IMG/VR virus record: IMGVR_UViG_3300024503_000573
Coordinates: 1 to 21,629 of that record
Source of the DNA: a virus
Length of the DNA: 21,629 nucleotides
Strand: one strand, 5' to 3'
Numbering within the stretch: position 1 is the first letter of the stretch; each line of letters begins with the position of its first letter. Below, in pieces: positions 12,856 through 20,185 of this stretch. The notes below the pieces were generated by a model, which did not search any database, was not told the DNA's origin, and saw only the letters and a program-made list of their open reading frames with translations. The position numbers and the translations under genes are program-made.

Positions 12856-13475
12856 AGTGCCTCCAAAGCAGATTGATATTGTTCCTCACTAAAGTTTGTA
12901 TAATGTGCATGAAGACCTTCTAAACCATAATGATTTACTGTTGTCCTTACAAAGTTTACATATGGATTAAATGCTTTAATCCTATTTTCAAGATAGTCTA
13001 AGTCAACAGCATCATAAGCAGCCCATCCATTTGCGTTCACATAAATCTTGAGATTGTGAAGATTGTTCTCATAAGCAAAACGAAGTGCTTCCCACACAGA
13101 ACCTTCTGCTGATTCGCCATCAGAAATCATACAGTAAACATTACGATTAGGATTTGCAAGTGCTCTTCCAACAGCAACTGTAATGCCCATTCCAAGACTT
13201 CCTGTTGAGCAATGAAGTTTTACAGTCTCATCTCTTTTTGGATGCTCTCCATATTTTTCTAGAAGTTCTTCAGCATTAAATCCAAAGTACTTTTCAAGAA
13301 CAACATATAAAGACACTACTGCGTGACCATTTGAAAGAATAAAAATATCATCTTCATTCATTTCACTATAGATCTTATCAATTAGGTCAAGACAAGAAAA
13401 GTAACTTCCTAGATGATGAAGTTGCTTTTCATAACAGATATCAAGAAGTCTCCTAGTCAGTTTTTCATCCGTCAT
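12852..13475 (-). CDS. transketolase-like subunit, diphosphate-binding domain
   Basis: Companion of the previous gene. The start at 13475 (207 residues) has GGAG upstream; two ATG codons at 13490-13493 are alternatives. The thiamine-diphosphate motif is visible as ISDGESAEGSVWEA followed by IYVNANGW (D119, G120, N147/N149), the first glycine of GDG being Ser. HHLGSYFSCLDL replaces the usual GHPGGSLS start, and LSNGHAV (49-53) and STGSLGMG are further cofactor-pocket motifs. At 207 residues it is shorter than the usual 270-residue N-half. Inferred role: sugar transketolation feeding glycan synthesis, possibly sedoheptulose 7-phosphate. Confidence 0.84.
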   Translation of the reverse strand: MTDEKLTRRLLDICYEKQLHHLGSYFSCLDLIDKIYSEMNEDDIFILSNGHAVVSLYVVLEKYFGFNAEELLEKYGEHPKRDETVKLHCSTGSLGMGITVAVGRALANPNRNVYCMISDGESAEGSVWEALRFAYENNLHNLKIYVNANGWAAYDAVDLDYLENRIKAFNPYVNFVRTTVNHYGLEGLHAHYTNFSEEQYQSALEAL

Positions 13476-14175
13476 AACCAAGAACTCCATCATAAGTAAG
13501 TTTCATTGTCTTTTTACCAAGTGATTCAAGTCTTTCAATAACTTTATTCACATTCTCTTCCATCTTACCAACACCCTCAAAATCATGAACCTCAACATAG
13601 ATTGCATCAATTTCTTTAATAGCGTCTTCGAATGATGGATCATGCACAACTACATTTTCAAATCCTTCAATGTCCATCTTTACAAAATTCACTCTCTTTT
13701 TCACAGTATTTTTAATAAAATCGGCAAGAGTTGTAGTAGGAACCATGACACTATCAGTGCCACCAGGATCAATACCATGACGAAGAAAAGAATTCATAGT
13801 CGAATTGCTACTATTCAACTGAAACTCTTCTTCTCCATTTTTAGTATGAATAGCAACTTGATGTGGAAAAATATTTTTTACCTTAAGACTTTTTAAAATA
13901 TCTCCCATAATTTCAATATGAGATGGAGTTGGTTCTACTGCATATACTTCTTTACAGATAGAACTCATATAAAGAGAAAACAATCCAATATTAGCACCAA
14001 GATCAACCATTACAACATCTTCATTGTCCTCAAGAAATGAATAAAAACCATCCTCAAATTGATCAAGAATTGCAATTGTTTTTGAATGAGGTGTATTATG
14101 GTGCTCCAAAAACTTTTTAGATTTGGAAAGATCATATGTTTCAAGATCTTTAATTGTTTTCAAAATAACAGACAT
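13465..14175 (-). CDS. FkbM-family methyltransferase
   Basis: A 236-residue S-adenosylmethionine-dependent methyltransferase of the FkbM type. MVDLGANIGLFS (about 56-67) is the SAM-binding glycine loop, VEPTPSHIE ends the second strand, and VKMDIEGFE is the FkbM hallmark. In surface-glycan clusters FkbM enzymes usually O-methylate a sugar hydroxyl, which can block recognition by other phages or receptors. AGGAG lies 5 bases before the ATG. The stop overlaps the start of the transketolase N-half by about 11 bases. The substrate sugar cannot be identified. Confidence 0.88.
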   Translation of the reverse strand: MSVILKTIKDLETYDLSKSKKFLEHHNTPHSKTIAILDQFEDGFYSFLEDNEDVVMVDLGANIGLFSLYMSSICKEVYAVEPTPSHIEIMGDILKSLKVKNIFPHQVAIHTKNGEEEFQLNSSNSTMNSFLRHGIDPGGTDSVMVPTTTLADFIKNTVKKRVNFVKMDIEGFENVVVHDPSFEDAIKEIDAIYVEVHDFEGVGKMEENVNKVIERLESLGKKTMKLTYDGVLGYDG

Positions 14176-14176
14176 T

Positions 14177-15055
14177 TTATTCTCCTAAAATTGTTTGAAT
14201 GTAATCGCGTACTTCTGATTTAATTATACCATATAACCAGTTATAATGGTCACCATATTGTTTAATAGTTTCCATTGTACCTACTCCAGCGGCATGAAGT
14301 ATGCTTGTTCTCAATGGTTCTCCCGTAATTGGGTGATCAATATAAACAGAGTTGTCTTTTATGTAAAGATTTTTCCAACTCTCACAATGATCTTTTTCTC
14401 CCCACTGATTAACTATACCATAAGTTACACCACTTCCCTCTCTATCAATTATTTCACTTGTATACTTATCTTTTGCATGAAATATATGATTCCAAGTATC
14501 TTGTTCATTACGAATTAAGGGCCATGGTTTATAGGTAAAAGTTCTTCCATCACTTTGCTCAGCAACAAACTTATTAAAGTCTCTCCACTCATACCAAAAT
14601 TGCTTATCATTTGAAGCAATAAATCCCGCATTAAGAAACTCATTTACACCTATCATTCCACCATCGCCATATGGTTCATAAAAAGGACTTACACAAGGTT
14701 GTGCTGATCCTGCTTTACCAAAGAAGTTATTGTTTCTAACTCCTATCAATTCTGCATTTGAATCAATAACTTTATCAAGACTACCAATACAAAAAGAGTC
14801 TGCATCAATATGAATTACCATATCATAATCTTCAACTAAAGGAAGACATGTCACGACCATCATCCAATCAGAAAACCTAACATTTTCTGCACCAAGCCAA
14901 GGATATTCTTTTGTTATATTTTTTGTATCCTCTGTCCCAAAAATATGAAAGTCTATCTCCGGATGAAAATGATTGATGAGTTTTTGCAACTTATCTGGTC
15001 TTAGATAAGGTGCATAGTCATCAGTACACCATGTAGAAACTGCAATCTTTTTCAT
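14177..15055 (-). CDS. GT-A-type glycosyltransferase
   Basis: A 292-residue protein with the look of GT8/galactosyltransferase-like enzymes. After an N-terminal nucleotide-binding region (KKIAVSTWCTDDYAPYL) it has the metal-binding DxD motif in VIHIDADSF (Asp84, Asp86). A middle block includes FYEPYGDGGMIGVNEFLNAG, and the end has SILHAAGVGTMETI, where a His could bind the donor diphosphate. It should transfer a sugar from a nucleotide sugar with Mn2+ or Mg2+. It starts in an ATGA overlap with the upstream methyltransferase. Donor and acceptor unknown. Confidence 0.8.
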   Translation of the reverse strand: MKKIAVSTWCTDDYAPYLRPDKLQKLINHFHPEIDFHIFGTEDTKNITKEYPWLGAENVRFSDWMMVVTCLPLVEDYDMVIHIDADSFCIGSLDKVIDSNAELIGVRNNNFFGKAGSAQPCVSPFYEPYGDGGMIGVNEFLNAGFIASNDKQFWYEWRDFNKFVAEQSDGRTFTYKPWPLIRNEQDTWNHIFHAKDKYTSEIIDREGSGVTYGIVNQWGEKDHCESWKNLYIKDNSVYIDHPITGEPLRTSILHAAGVGTMETIKQYGDHYNWLYGIIKSEVRDYIQTILGE

Positions 15056-15675
15056 TTTATTTTTTTGAAGATAGATGTAAGTATATTTGGATATGAATGC
15101 TCGGTCTTACGAATAGAGTCTTCAATATTTGTATGGTTAACATATTCATAATTTTGAGACTCAACAAAACTCCTCAAAGATTTTTCATCAAAATGCCAGA
15201 GGTGTTCATCTGGTCTTCTATGCTTCCAATTTTCAAACCATTCATCATTAAAATTATGACACCAAGGAACACTTATACAAATATAATCACACTGCAGTTT
15301 ATCTAAAAAGTAAATATCATCAAAATGTTCTAAAGAATCAAAGAAACTAATGACATCATAATGACTATCAAAGATATTATCTACAGTTTTAATTTTACTT
15401 GGCAAATTAACACCACTAACATCATACCCAAAACAATTTGGAATTATTTCACTACATGTTTTTAAAAAACTTCCATTCCCGTATCCAACATCAAGAATAG
15501 AATTTGGAACTTTACCTAGAGAACCTATAACAAATCCAAGTCTTAGATAAGACATATAGTTTGTCAATTCGCCATAAGAGTTATATCTAGTATCGACATA
15601 TTTTTGATCATATGTAATTGGTTTGCATATAATCTGTTTTATTACGCCATTATCATCTTTTTGATAGTTTTTCAT
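15052..15675 (-). CDS. class I SAM-dependent methyltransferase
   Basis: A 207-residue methyltransferase of the small Rossmann type. SILDVGYGNGSFL (about 59-71) is the SAM-binding motif I, YDVSGVN marks the end of strand two, and VISFFDSLEHF is the motif that often follows in Methyltransf_23-like proteins. It probably methylates a sugar or sugar-linked group in the glycan made by the operon. ATGA overlaps link it to both neighbours. This is the second methyltransferase in the operon, so the product may carry two methyl groups. Confidence 0.83.
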   Translation of the reverse strand: MKNYQKDDNGVIKQIICKPITYDQKYVDTRYNSYGELTNYMSYLRLGFVIGSLGKVPNSILDVGYGNGSFLKTCSEIIPNCFGYDVSGVNLPSKIKTVDNIFDSHYDVISFFDSLEHFDDIYFLDKLQCDYICISVPWCHNFNDEWFENWKHRRPDEHLWHFDEKSLRSFVESQNYEYVNHTNIEDSIRKTEHSYPNILTSIFKKIK

Positions 15676-16451
15676 ATTTTTTGATCATATTCAACGATAA
15701 CCCAACGATTATCATTTAAATGGGAATTTACCAACAGCAATCCATTATCAGCTCTTAGATCATGAAAATAAAGATCTGCTTTTAAGTCTAAAGGTAAAGA
15801 ATCAACTAGACAAAATACAGAACTTGGGGAAACATGAATCTCTGTAGCATTTTCAATGACTTTAATCCAATCTAATAGATTATCTGTTATATTATCTTTT
15901 ATTTTTATGATTGTCAAGTCAGAGTTTTTGCCATTTCTCCAACCAAACATATCAAATTCATATTCATCGCTTGCACTTGATGAATCGTGTACAAGAATAT
16001 AATTTTTTACATTCCCAACTACTTTTTCGTAAAGATCATCCGCTCCCTTTATTTGTTTTGGTAATTTGAAATTACTATATCTTTCCGAATAAAGAACTTC
16101 TGCTTGTTCATAAAACTGTCTCTCAAAATTTATTCCAACCCATTTTGGGGGGCATTGTTCTCTTTCCAGATAAGTATAAATGACTTTATCATAACCTATT
16201 TTAAGGTAATCAAATTTAGTTTCAGAAGACCAATCAGAAACTTCTTTTTCAAGATTATCCCAATCATTATCAAATGCTTTTGGAATAATATTTGGGAAAT
16301 CTTGATAGAGACAATCTATTGTGTTATAAAACTTTTTTCTGCATGGTAAATATAAAGTCTCATACTTTTGTGCATAATGATGCACCATACCATTACAAAG
16401 AAAATGATCACCCAAACCAGGATGATGATGAAGAATTAAATTTTTTTTCAT
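15672..16451 (-). CDS. GT-B-like glycosyltransferase, tandem paralog A
   Basis: A 259-residue protein starting LILHHHPGLGDHFLCNGMVH, with a glycine-rich GLGDHFxCN turn like the first loop of GT-B enzymes such as heptosyltransferases (GT9). Later parts (ILVHDSSSASDEY, ENATEIHVSPSSVFCLVDSL) match the C-terminal donor-domain pattern of an acidic/Ser pocket followed by a VDS motif. The next gene encodes a clear paralog, with the shared NFERQFYEQA segment in both. GT9-like transfer is an inference from the fold-like motifs only; no named family is certain. Confidence 0.65.
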   Translation of the reverse strand: MKKNLILHHHPGLGDHFLCNGMVHHYAQKYETLYLPCRKKFYNTIDCLYQDFPNIIPKAFDNDWDNLEKEVSDWSSETKFDYLKIGYDKVIYTYLEREQCPPKWVGINFERQFYEQAEVLYSERYSNFKLPKQIKGADDLYEKVVGNVKNYILVHDSSSASDEYEFDMFGWRNGKNSDLTIIKIKDNITDNLLDWIKVIENATEIHVSPSSVFCLVDSLPLDLKADLYFHDLRADNGLLLVNSHLNDNRWVIVEYDQKI

Positions 16452-17257
16452 TACATTAAATGAGAGTATCTAACTATGTTCCAGCGATTAAATCCTGTTG
16501 CTAAACAATTTATTTGCTGCATAGTGTTATATCGAATATCATGATAAAAAAGTTTGGCATTAATTTTAGTACATACACTATCAACAAGATGAAAAAATCC
16601 ACTGTTTACACAATGTATCTCTCTTGCATTTTCAATTAGTTTCATATAAGAAAGAACATTATTAGTTTGCCCCTTTTTAATTTCAATTACTTTGCTTGGA
16701 ATTTTTTCATCAGGTCTCCAAGATGAAATTTCTATGGGATATTCATTTCTAAAACTTGAATTTTTATGAACTACAATGTAGTCATTATTATCACCAACTA
16801 ATTTTTCATAGACTTCATCAACATCAGGAATTTTTTTAGGCAAAACAAACTTTTCATATCTATCTTTATAAAACATATTTGCTTGTTCATAAAACTGTCT
16901 TTCAAAGTTTGGAGCAAACTTTTCTGGATATGCTTCACCTTCTCCTCTTGGAGTATTTTTCCTCATCATTTCTCGATAATTTAAGTTCTCAAACCCAAGT
17001 CTTATAATTGGGTATCCCATCTGTTGAGCCCAAGGAAACATTTCTCTTTCAAGAGTTGCCCAATCATCATGAAAAGAATGAACAATAATATTTGGATAAT
17101 CACTATACAAACATTCTAAAGTTTCAAAATACCTATGATGAGTAGGGATATGCAAACGATCGGTCATTTTTACATATTCATGAACAATTGCATTACAAAT
17201 GAAATGATCACCAAGTCCAGTATGATGATGAAAAACTAAATCAGAATATTTTTGCAT
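16451..17257 (-). CDS. GT-B-like glycosyltransferase, tandem paralog B
   Basis: A 268-residue paralog of the downstream product. Shared segments are HHHTGLGDHFICNAIVHEY, NFERQFYEQA, YIVVHKNSSFRNEY, ENAREIHCVNSGFFHLVDSV, and an R-W-x-I-V-x-Y motif near the end. It has a short insertion around residues 80-112 (NTPRGEGEAYPEK) absent from copy A. The stop overlaps the start of copy A as TAATG. The two probably add neighbouring sugars, or the same sugar at two places. Same uncertainty over family as for copy A. Confidence 0.65.
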   Translation of the reverse strand: MQKYSDLVFHHHTGLGDHFICNAIVHEYVKMTDRLHIPTHHRYFETLECLYSDYPNIIVHSFHDDWATLEREMFPWAQQMGYPIIRLGFENLNYREMMRKNTPRGEGEAYPEKFAPNFERQFYEQANMFYKDRYEKFVLPKKIPDVDEVYEKLVGDNNDYIVVHKNSSFRNEYPIEISSWRPDEKIPSKVIEIKKGQTNNVLSYMKLIENAREIHCVNSGFFHLVDSVCTKINAKLFYHDIRYNTMQQINCLATGFNRWNIVRYSHLM

Positions 17258-17258
17258 A

Positions 17259-18101
17259 TTAGTTTAGATTACCAAATTCATCAAATTGAAAAACATTATT
17301 GACACTTCCTCGATAAAGATTCATCCATAAACCACAATTGCCCGTATGATTGACGACATATGAACATTCAGAAACACACCTAAGTGCAGAATCAAACCAC
17401 TGCATCCAATCCATAGTATCTTTCCCTTCGTTCTCCATTACAGTGTTCATTGCATCTGTACCGTAAGTCGAAGGAGTTTCTTCAAAGTGAATAACCATAT
17501 CTCCAAGTTCATTTTTAAAATAATCTATAACTTGTGTCTGATCACTTTGAACTAAAACTTTTTTAGCAGAAGTTGCTTGTAAAAGTTGCTTAACCGCTAT
17601 CAAATAATTTGAAGGATGCGATAAACGAACTTCAGTCCACTTATCAGTTCCTCTATAAAGAACAGAAATTGTTTCTGTAGGATTAATATTATATTTTTGC
17701 ATTAAAAAATTTTTTCTTTCCAAAATTAAATCACTTGGATTAAAAAACTTATTAATTACTTGATTATAATATTCAAAATCATAAAGTCCAAATTGCTTTT
17801 TATTTTCGTCAGGCAAAGCAACTTTTTTAAACAACTTTACTTTTTTATTAAAATCAATTTTATAAAAATCTGGGAAAATATCACGATTCTCATCTTTTTT
17901 GAATCTCTTGAATCCCATTGAATAATTAATTACATCAGGTTCTATACCATGACTTAATAAGATTAAGAGAGAAAGAAATGCTTGTGTTTGATTAGAATAA
18001 AACCCACAGTTCCACATGCAATCCAGCTGATTCATTTCTGGATGATTAATCGAACTGCACCCCCCAGTAGATGCAGTATATTTACAATGTCGTAACTTCA
18101 T
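17259..18101 (-). CDS. fucosyltransferase-like (NodZ/GT11/GT23-type) glycosyltransferase
   Basis: A 280-residue protein with the motif VLYRGTDKW (about 148-155), the family HxR-x-TD donor site with the first His replaced by Leu. It also has LVQSDQTQVIDYFKNELGDM (about 183-202), homologous to the N-terminal domain of the fusion protein at 8298-9845. Several cysteines cluster near the N-terminus (CKYTASTGGC, LDCMWNC). Family members transfer fucose or similar deoxyhexoses from GDP sugars, which would suit the GDP-mannose-derived sugar made by the upstream gene. ATGA overlap with that gene supports the link. The donor sugar is inferred. Confidence 0.72.
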   Translation of the reverse strand: MKLRHCKYTASTGGCSSINHPEMNQLDCMWNCGFYSNQTQAFLSLLILLSHGIEPDVINYSMGFKRFKKDENRDIFPDFYKIDFNKKVKLFKKVALPDENKKQFGLYDFEYYNQVINKFFNPSDLILERKNFLMQKYNINPTETISVLYRGTDKWTEVRLSHPSNYLIAVKQLLQATSAKKVLVQSDQTQVIDYFKNELGDMVIHFEETPSTYGTDAMNTVMENEGKDTMDWMQWFDSALRCVSECSYVVNHTGNCGLWMNLYRGSVNNVFQFDEFGNLN

Positions 18102-19183
18102 TTTAATTCAATTTGAGTTTTAATCCAGTTATAAGTTTTACGAATACCCTCTTCAAGAGTTTGAGAGTAATCCCAACCTAGTTTTTCGCGAATAAGATCA
18201 TTGTTAGAATTTCGACCACGAACACCTAGAGGACCATCAATATGATTTTTTTCTACAACTTTACCTGCGACTTTAGCAGCAGTATCTACTAGTTGATTAA
18301 TAGTAACCATTTCTTCAGAACCAATATTCACAGGTCCAATAAAATCACTATCCATCAATCTGCGGGTTGCTTCGATACATTCATCAATATACAAGAAGGA
18401 ACGAGTTTGTAACCCGTCTCCCCACACCTCGATAGTTCCACCTTCCTCTGAAAGGTAGGCAACTTTACGGCAAATTGCTGCAGGAGATTTTTCCCTTCCC
18501 CCTTCCCAGGTTCCTTCAGGTCCAAAGATATTATGATACCGAGCAACCCGAACAGGGATCCCGTGATTACGAGAATAAGCGAAAAACAACCGCTCTGAGA
18601 AGAGTTTTTCCCAACCATATTCAGAATCTGGTGCTGCGGGATATGCTGATTCTTCACGGCAATCTGGATTATTGGGATCAAGTTGATTATGTTCTGGATA
18701 CATGCAAGCAGAACTAGAATAAAAGATTTTAGTCTGATAGTCTAGAACAGGTCGAACACATTCAGTACCATTATCTACACCATTAAAAGTTTCATTAAAC
18801 TGACGCTGTGCTTCAAGAACATTAAGATTAATGGTTGCAGAGTTATGCATGATGTCTGCATCATTTTCGCCAGTGAAAACAAATCCAGCACCACCCATAT
18901 CTGCAGCAAACTGATAAATCTCATGGAAAGGGCGAATGTAACGATAAGGGACTGAATTATAAAAATTACCCTGTTCGCCTTTGAATTCAAGGGTACATCG
19001 AACAAAACCCATGTCCCTCAAGTCTCCCAAAACAAATTCATCTGCTTCGGAAATTGAAAACTCGGGATACTTAATATCAACTCCACGGACCCAATATCCC
19101 TCAGACTTTAATCTCTTTACCATGTGACTTCCAATGAATCCACCAGCACCTAATACAAGTGCAGTTTTCTTATAATCACTCAT
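18098..19183 (-). CDS. GDP-mannose 3,5-epimerase-like enzyme
   Basis: First gene of the glycan operon, 361 residues. It follows plant GDP-mannose 3,5-epimerase closely: GAGGFIGSH (12-20) for NAD, AADMGGAGF, the catalytic Cys in SSSACMYPEH (Cys160), YGWEK (Tyr189, Lys193), RYHNIFGPEGTWEGGREKSP, GDGLQTRSFLYIDEC, and GVRGRNSNNDLI. The plant enzyme converts GDP-D-mannose to GDP-L-galactose or GDP-L-gulose. Here the product would feed the GDP-sugar transferases in the operon. A sigma-70-type promoter at 19210-19238 lies 27 bases upstream, and a terminator is fused to it, so the operon clearly starts here. Length agrees with the family. Confidence 0.9.
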   Translation of the reverse strand: MSDYKKTALVLGAGGFIGSHMVKRLKSEGYWVRGVDIKYPEFSISEADEFVLGDLRDMGFVRCTLEFKGEQGNFYNSVPYRYIRPFHEIYQFAADMGGAGFVFTGENDADIMHNSATINLNVLEAQRQFNETFNGVDNGTECVRPVLDYQTKIFYSSSACMYPEHNQLDPNNPDCREESAYPAAPDSEYGWEKLFSERLFFAYSRNHGIPVRVARYHNIFGPEGTWEGGREKSPAAICRKVAYLSEEGGTIEVWGDGLQTRSFLYIDECIEATRRLMDSDFIGPVNIGSEEMVTINQLVDTAAKVAGKVVEKNHIDGPLGVRGRNSNNDLIREKLGWDYSQTLEEGIRKTYNWIKTQIELK

Positions 19184-19209
19184 AGATCAATAAATTTCTC
19201 TTAGTATAT

Positions 19210-19238
19210 ATTATACAAAAAAAGAGGGGTTATGTAAA
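19210..19238 (-). promoter_or_regulatory. sigma-70-type promoter TTTACA-17-TATAAT for the glycan operon
   Basis: The -35 TTTACA (19233-19238) lies in the loop of a terminator hairpin, the -10 TATAAT is at 19210-19215, and the spacer is 17 bases. The start codon at 19183 is 27 bases downstream of the -10. Confidence 0.78.
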
Positions 19239-19248
19239 CCCCTCTTTT
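19217..19248 (-). terminator. Rho-independent terminator before the glycan operon
   Basis: A 12-bp stem (19220-19231 with 19237-19248, AAAAGAGGGGTT / AACCCCTCTTTT) has a 5-base loop, followed by a T-tract on the minus strand. It ends the 20109-19376 gene group; its loop carries the -35 box of the next promoter. Confidence 0.87.
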
Positions 19249-19254
19249 GAAAAT

Positions 19255-19362
19255 TCAGGCTCGCCACCAATTCTTTGACTGGAAATTGGAAACCAGGCGG
19301 AGAAAGAATTCCCCATCCGCACCACTTGCTCTTGAGAGAAGCAAGAAACTCATAGGGGTCAT
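19255..19362 (-). CDS. possible 35-residue peptide; competing frame over the same DNA
   Basis: The 127 bases between the terminator and the gene at 19376 hold two overlapping frames. The ATG frame at 19362 (MTPMSFLLLSRASGADGEFF, ending NWWRA) has GGAG four bases upstream and stops before the terminator. A second frame from GTG at 19375 encodes a protein-like sequence (ESNDPYEFLASLKSKWCGWG...) but runs through the terminator to a stop at its T-tract. I favour the first because of the ribosome site and clean end, but either could be real, or neither. Confidence 0.4.
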   Translation of the reverse strand: MTPMSFLLLSRASGADGEFFLRLVSNFQSKNWWRA

Positions 19363-19375
19363 TTGACTCCACCAC

Positions 19376-19609
19376 TTAGTTTTGAGAAACTAAGAAAAGT
19401 TGGGTTAACTTTGATATCTCGGTAATACCAAAGAATGCACATAAGAATAATACATCCCAAAGTTTTAGTTTAATAGCAAAAGGTATTGTGAGTAGTCCCC
19501 CAATAACTTTTATCATTAAACCGTATTTAAATTCTCCCCACAACATAGTTTGATAACCAATTATAAGGAGAATGTTTCCAATCCACCGAAGCAAATCAGA
19601 TTTAGACAT
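19376..19609 (-). CDS. small multi-span membrane protein
   Basis: A 77-residue protein with three hydrophobic segments: about residues 8-24 (RWIGNILLIIGYQTMLWG), 31-48 (GLMIKVIGGLLTIPFAIK) and 51-64 (WDVLFLCAFFGITE). It has short charged turns and ends LTQLFLVSQN. No family recognised. It sits in a short unit of hypotheticals ended by the terminator at 19217-19248, which suggests early expression from the promoter at 20132-20160. It could alter the host membrane. Confidence 0.65.
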   Translation of the reverse strand: MSKSDLLRWIGNILLIIGYQTMLWGEFKYGLMIKVIGGLLTIPFAIKLKLWDVLFLCAFFGITEISKLTQLFLVSQN

Positions 19610-19657
19610 AAGGGGTTTTGCTCCCGACCAGTGCTGTTAAAGTCCATCCGTGACTAT

Positions 19658-19897
19658 TTACTCATCATCATCTCTCACATAACAAGGAACACGATCTGGA
19701 TCTAACCATTTCGCATATTCAATATCTTCCATTGCAGTAGAACATTGTAAAACATTATCAAAAAGATAAATGTCATTCCAGCGTTTGGTATACTCGTTTT
19801 GTTTTTGCATACGGTAATCAGGTTTACCGTTGATTTCAAGGATACCCGCCTCAATAAAGCGATATCCTTCTCGTTCAAGAAGAACTTTTGTCTTCAT
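19658..19897 (-). CDS. hypothetical protein
   Basis: A 79-residue soluble protein (start MKTKVLLEREGYRFIEAGIL, then RMQKQNEYTKRWNDIYLFDN). It ends acidic (YVRDDDE) and has a C-terminal part typical of a small mixed alpha/beta domain (AMEDIEYAKWLDPDRVPCY). No motif or membrane segment. ATG overlaps the upstream stop (ATGA), so both are expressed together from the sigma-70-type promoter. Function unknown. Confidence 0.68.
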   Translation of the reverse strand: MKTKVLLEREGYRFIEAGILEINGKPDYRMQKQNEYTKRWNDIYLFDNVLQCSTAMEDIEYAKWLDPDRVPCYVRDDDE

Positions 19898-20109
19898 GCC
19901 ACCTCTACAGATTCGAGATCAGCAAGAACATATTCCATAAGCATTTCATAGTCATCTAGAGGATCACCAGAGAATACTACACCTTCGTTCTCATAGTACC
20001 GACGAACCTTTTTGTAGAGTTTCGGATTCTTTACATCAAGGTAGAAGTCACCGTTTGCTGCTCCACGAAGAGTTTGGATGTCTTTCTTGAATTTTGCTGT
20101 GAGAGTCAT
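19894..20109 (-). CDS. hypothetical protein, first gene after a sigma-70-type promoter
   Basis: A 71-residue protein with the start placed at 20109 because the promoter -10 lies at 20132-20137, so any start further upstream would precede transcription. The sequence is MTLTAKFKKDIQTLRGAANG, then DFYLDVKNPKLYKKVRRYYE and an acidic end (GDPLDDYEMLMEYVLADLES). It is charged and probably a small globular protein of helices and strands. No family recognised. Early expression and small size fit a host-takeover type role, but nothing proves it. Confidence 0.7.
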   Translation of the reverse strand: MTLTAKFKKDIQTLRGAANGDFYLDVKNPKLYKKVRRYYENEGVVFSGDPLDDYEMLMEYVLADLESVEVA

Positions 20110-20131
20110 TGTTTTGAATGTTGACCTTAGT

Positions 20132-20160
20132 ATTATAAGGGGTTGACTTGAAGAAGTCAA
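20132..20160 (-). promoter_or_regulatory. sigma-70-type promoter TTGACT-17-TATAAT
   Basis: The -35 TTGACT (20155-20160) and -10 TATAAT (20132-20137) have a 17-base spacer on the minus strand. A perfect inverted repeat TTGACTT-GAAG-AAGTCAA (20143-20160) covers the -35 and the first spacer bases, so it may also bind a regulator. It drives the genes at 20109-19376. Confidence 0.75.
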
Positions 20161-20163
20161 GGT

Positions 20164-20183
20164 GGACAGTAGAGTTTCTGTCC
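20164..20183 (-). promoter_or_regulatory. hairpin just downstream of tRNA-Met
   Basis: GGACAG and CTGTCC (20164-20169, 20178-20183) form a 6-bp stem with an 8-base loop, two bases past the tRNA 3' end. There is no T-tract, so it may mark a processing site or a weak terminator rather than a classic one. Confidence 0.4.
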
Positions 20184-20185
20184 TA

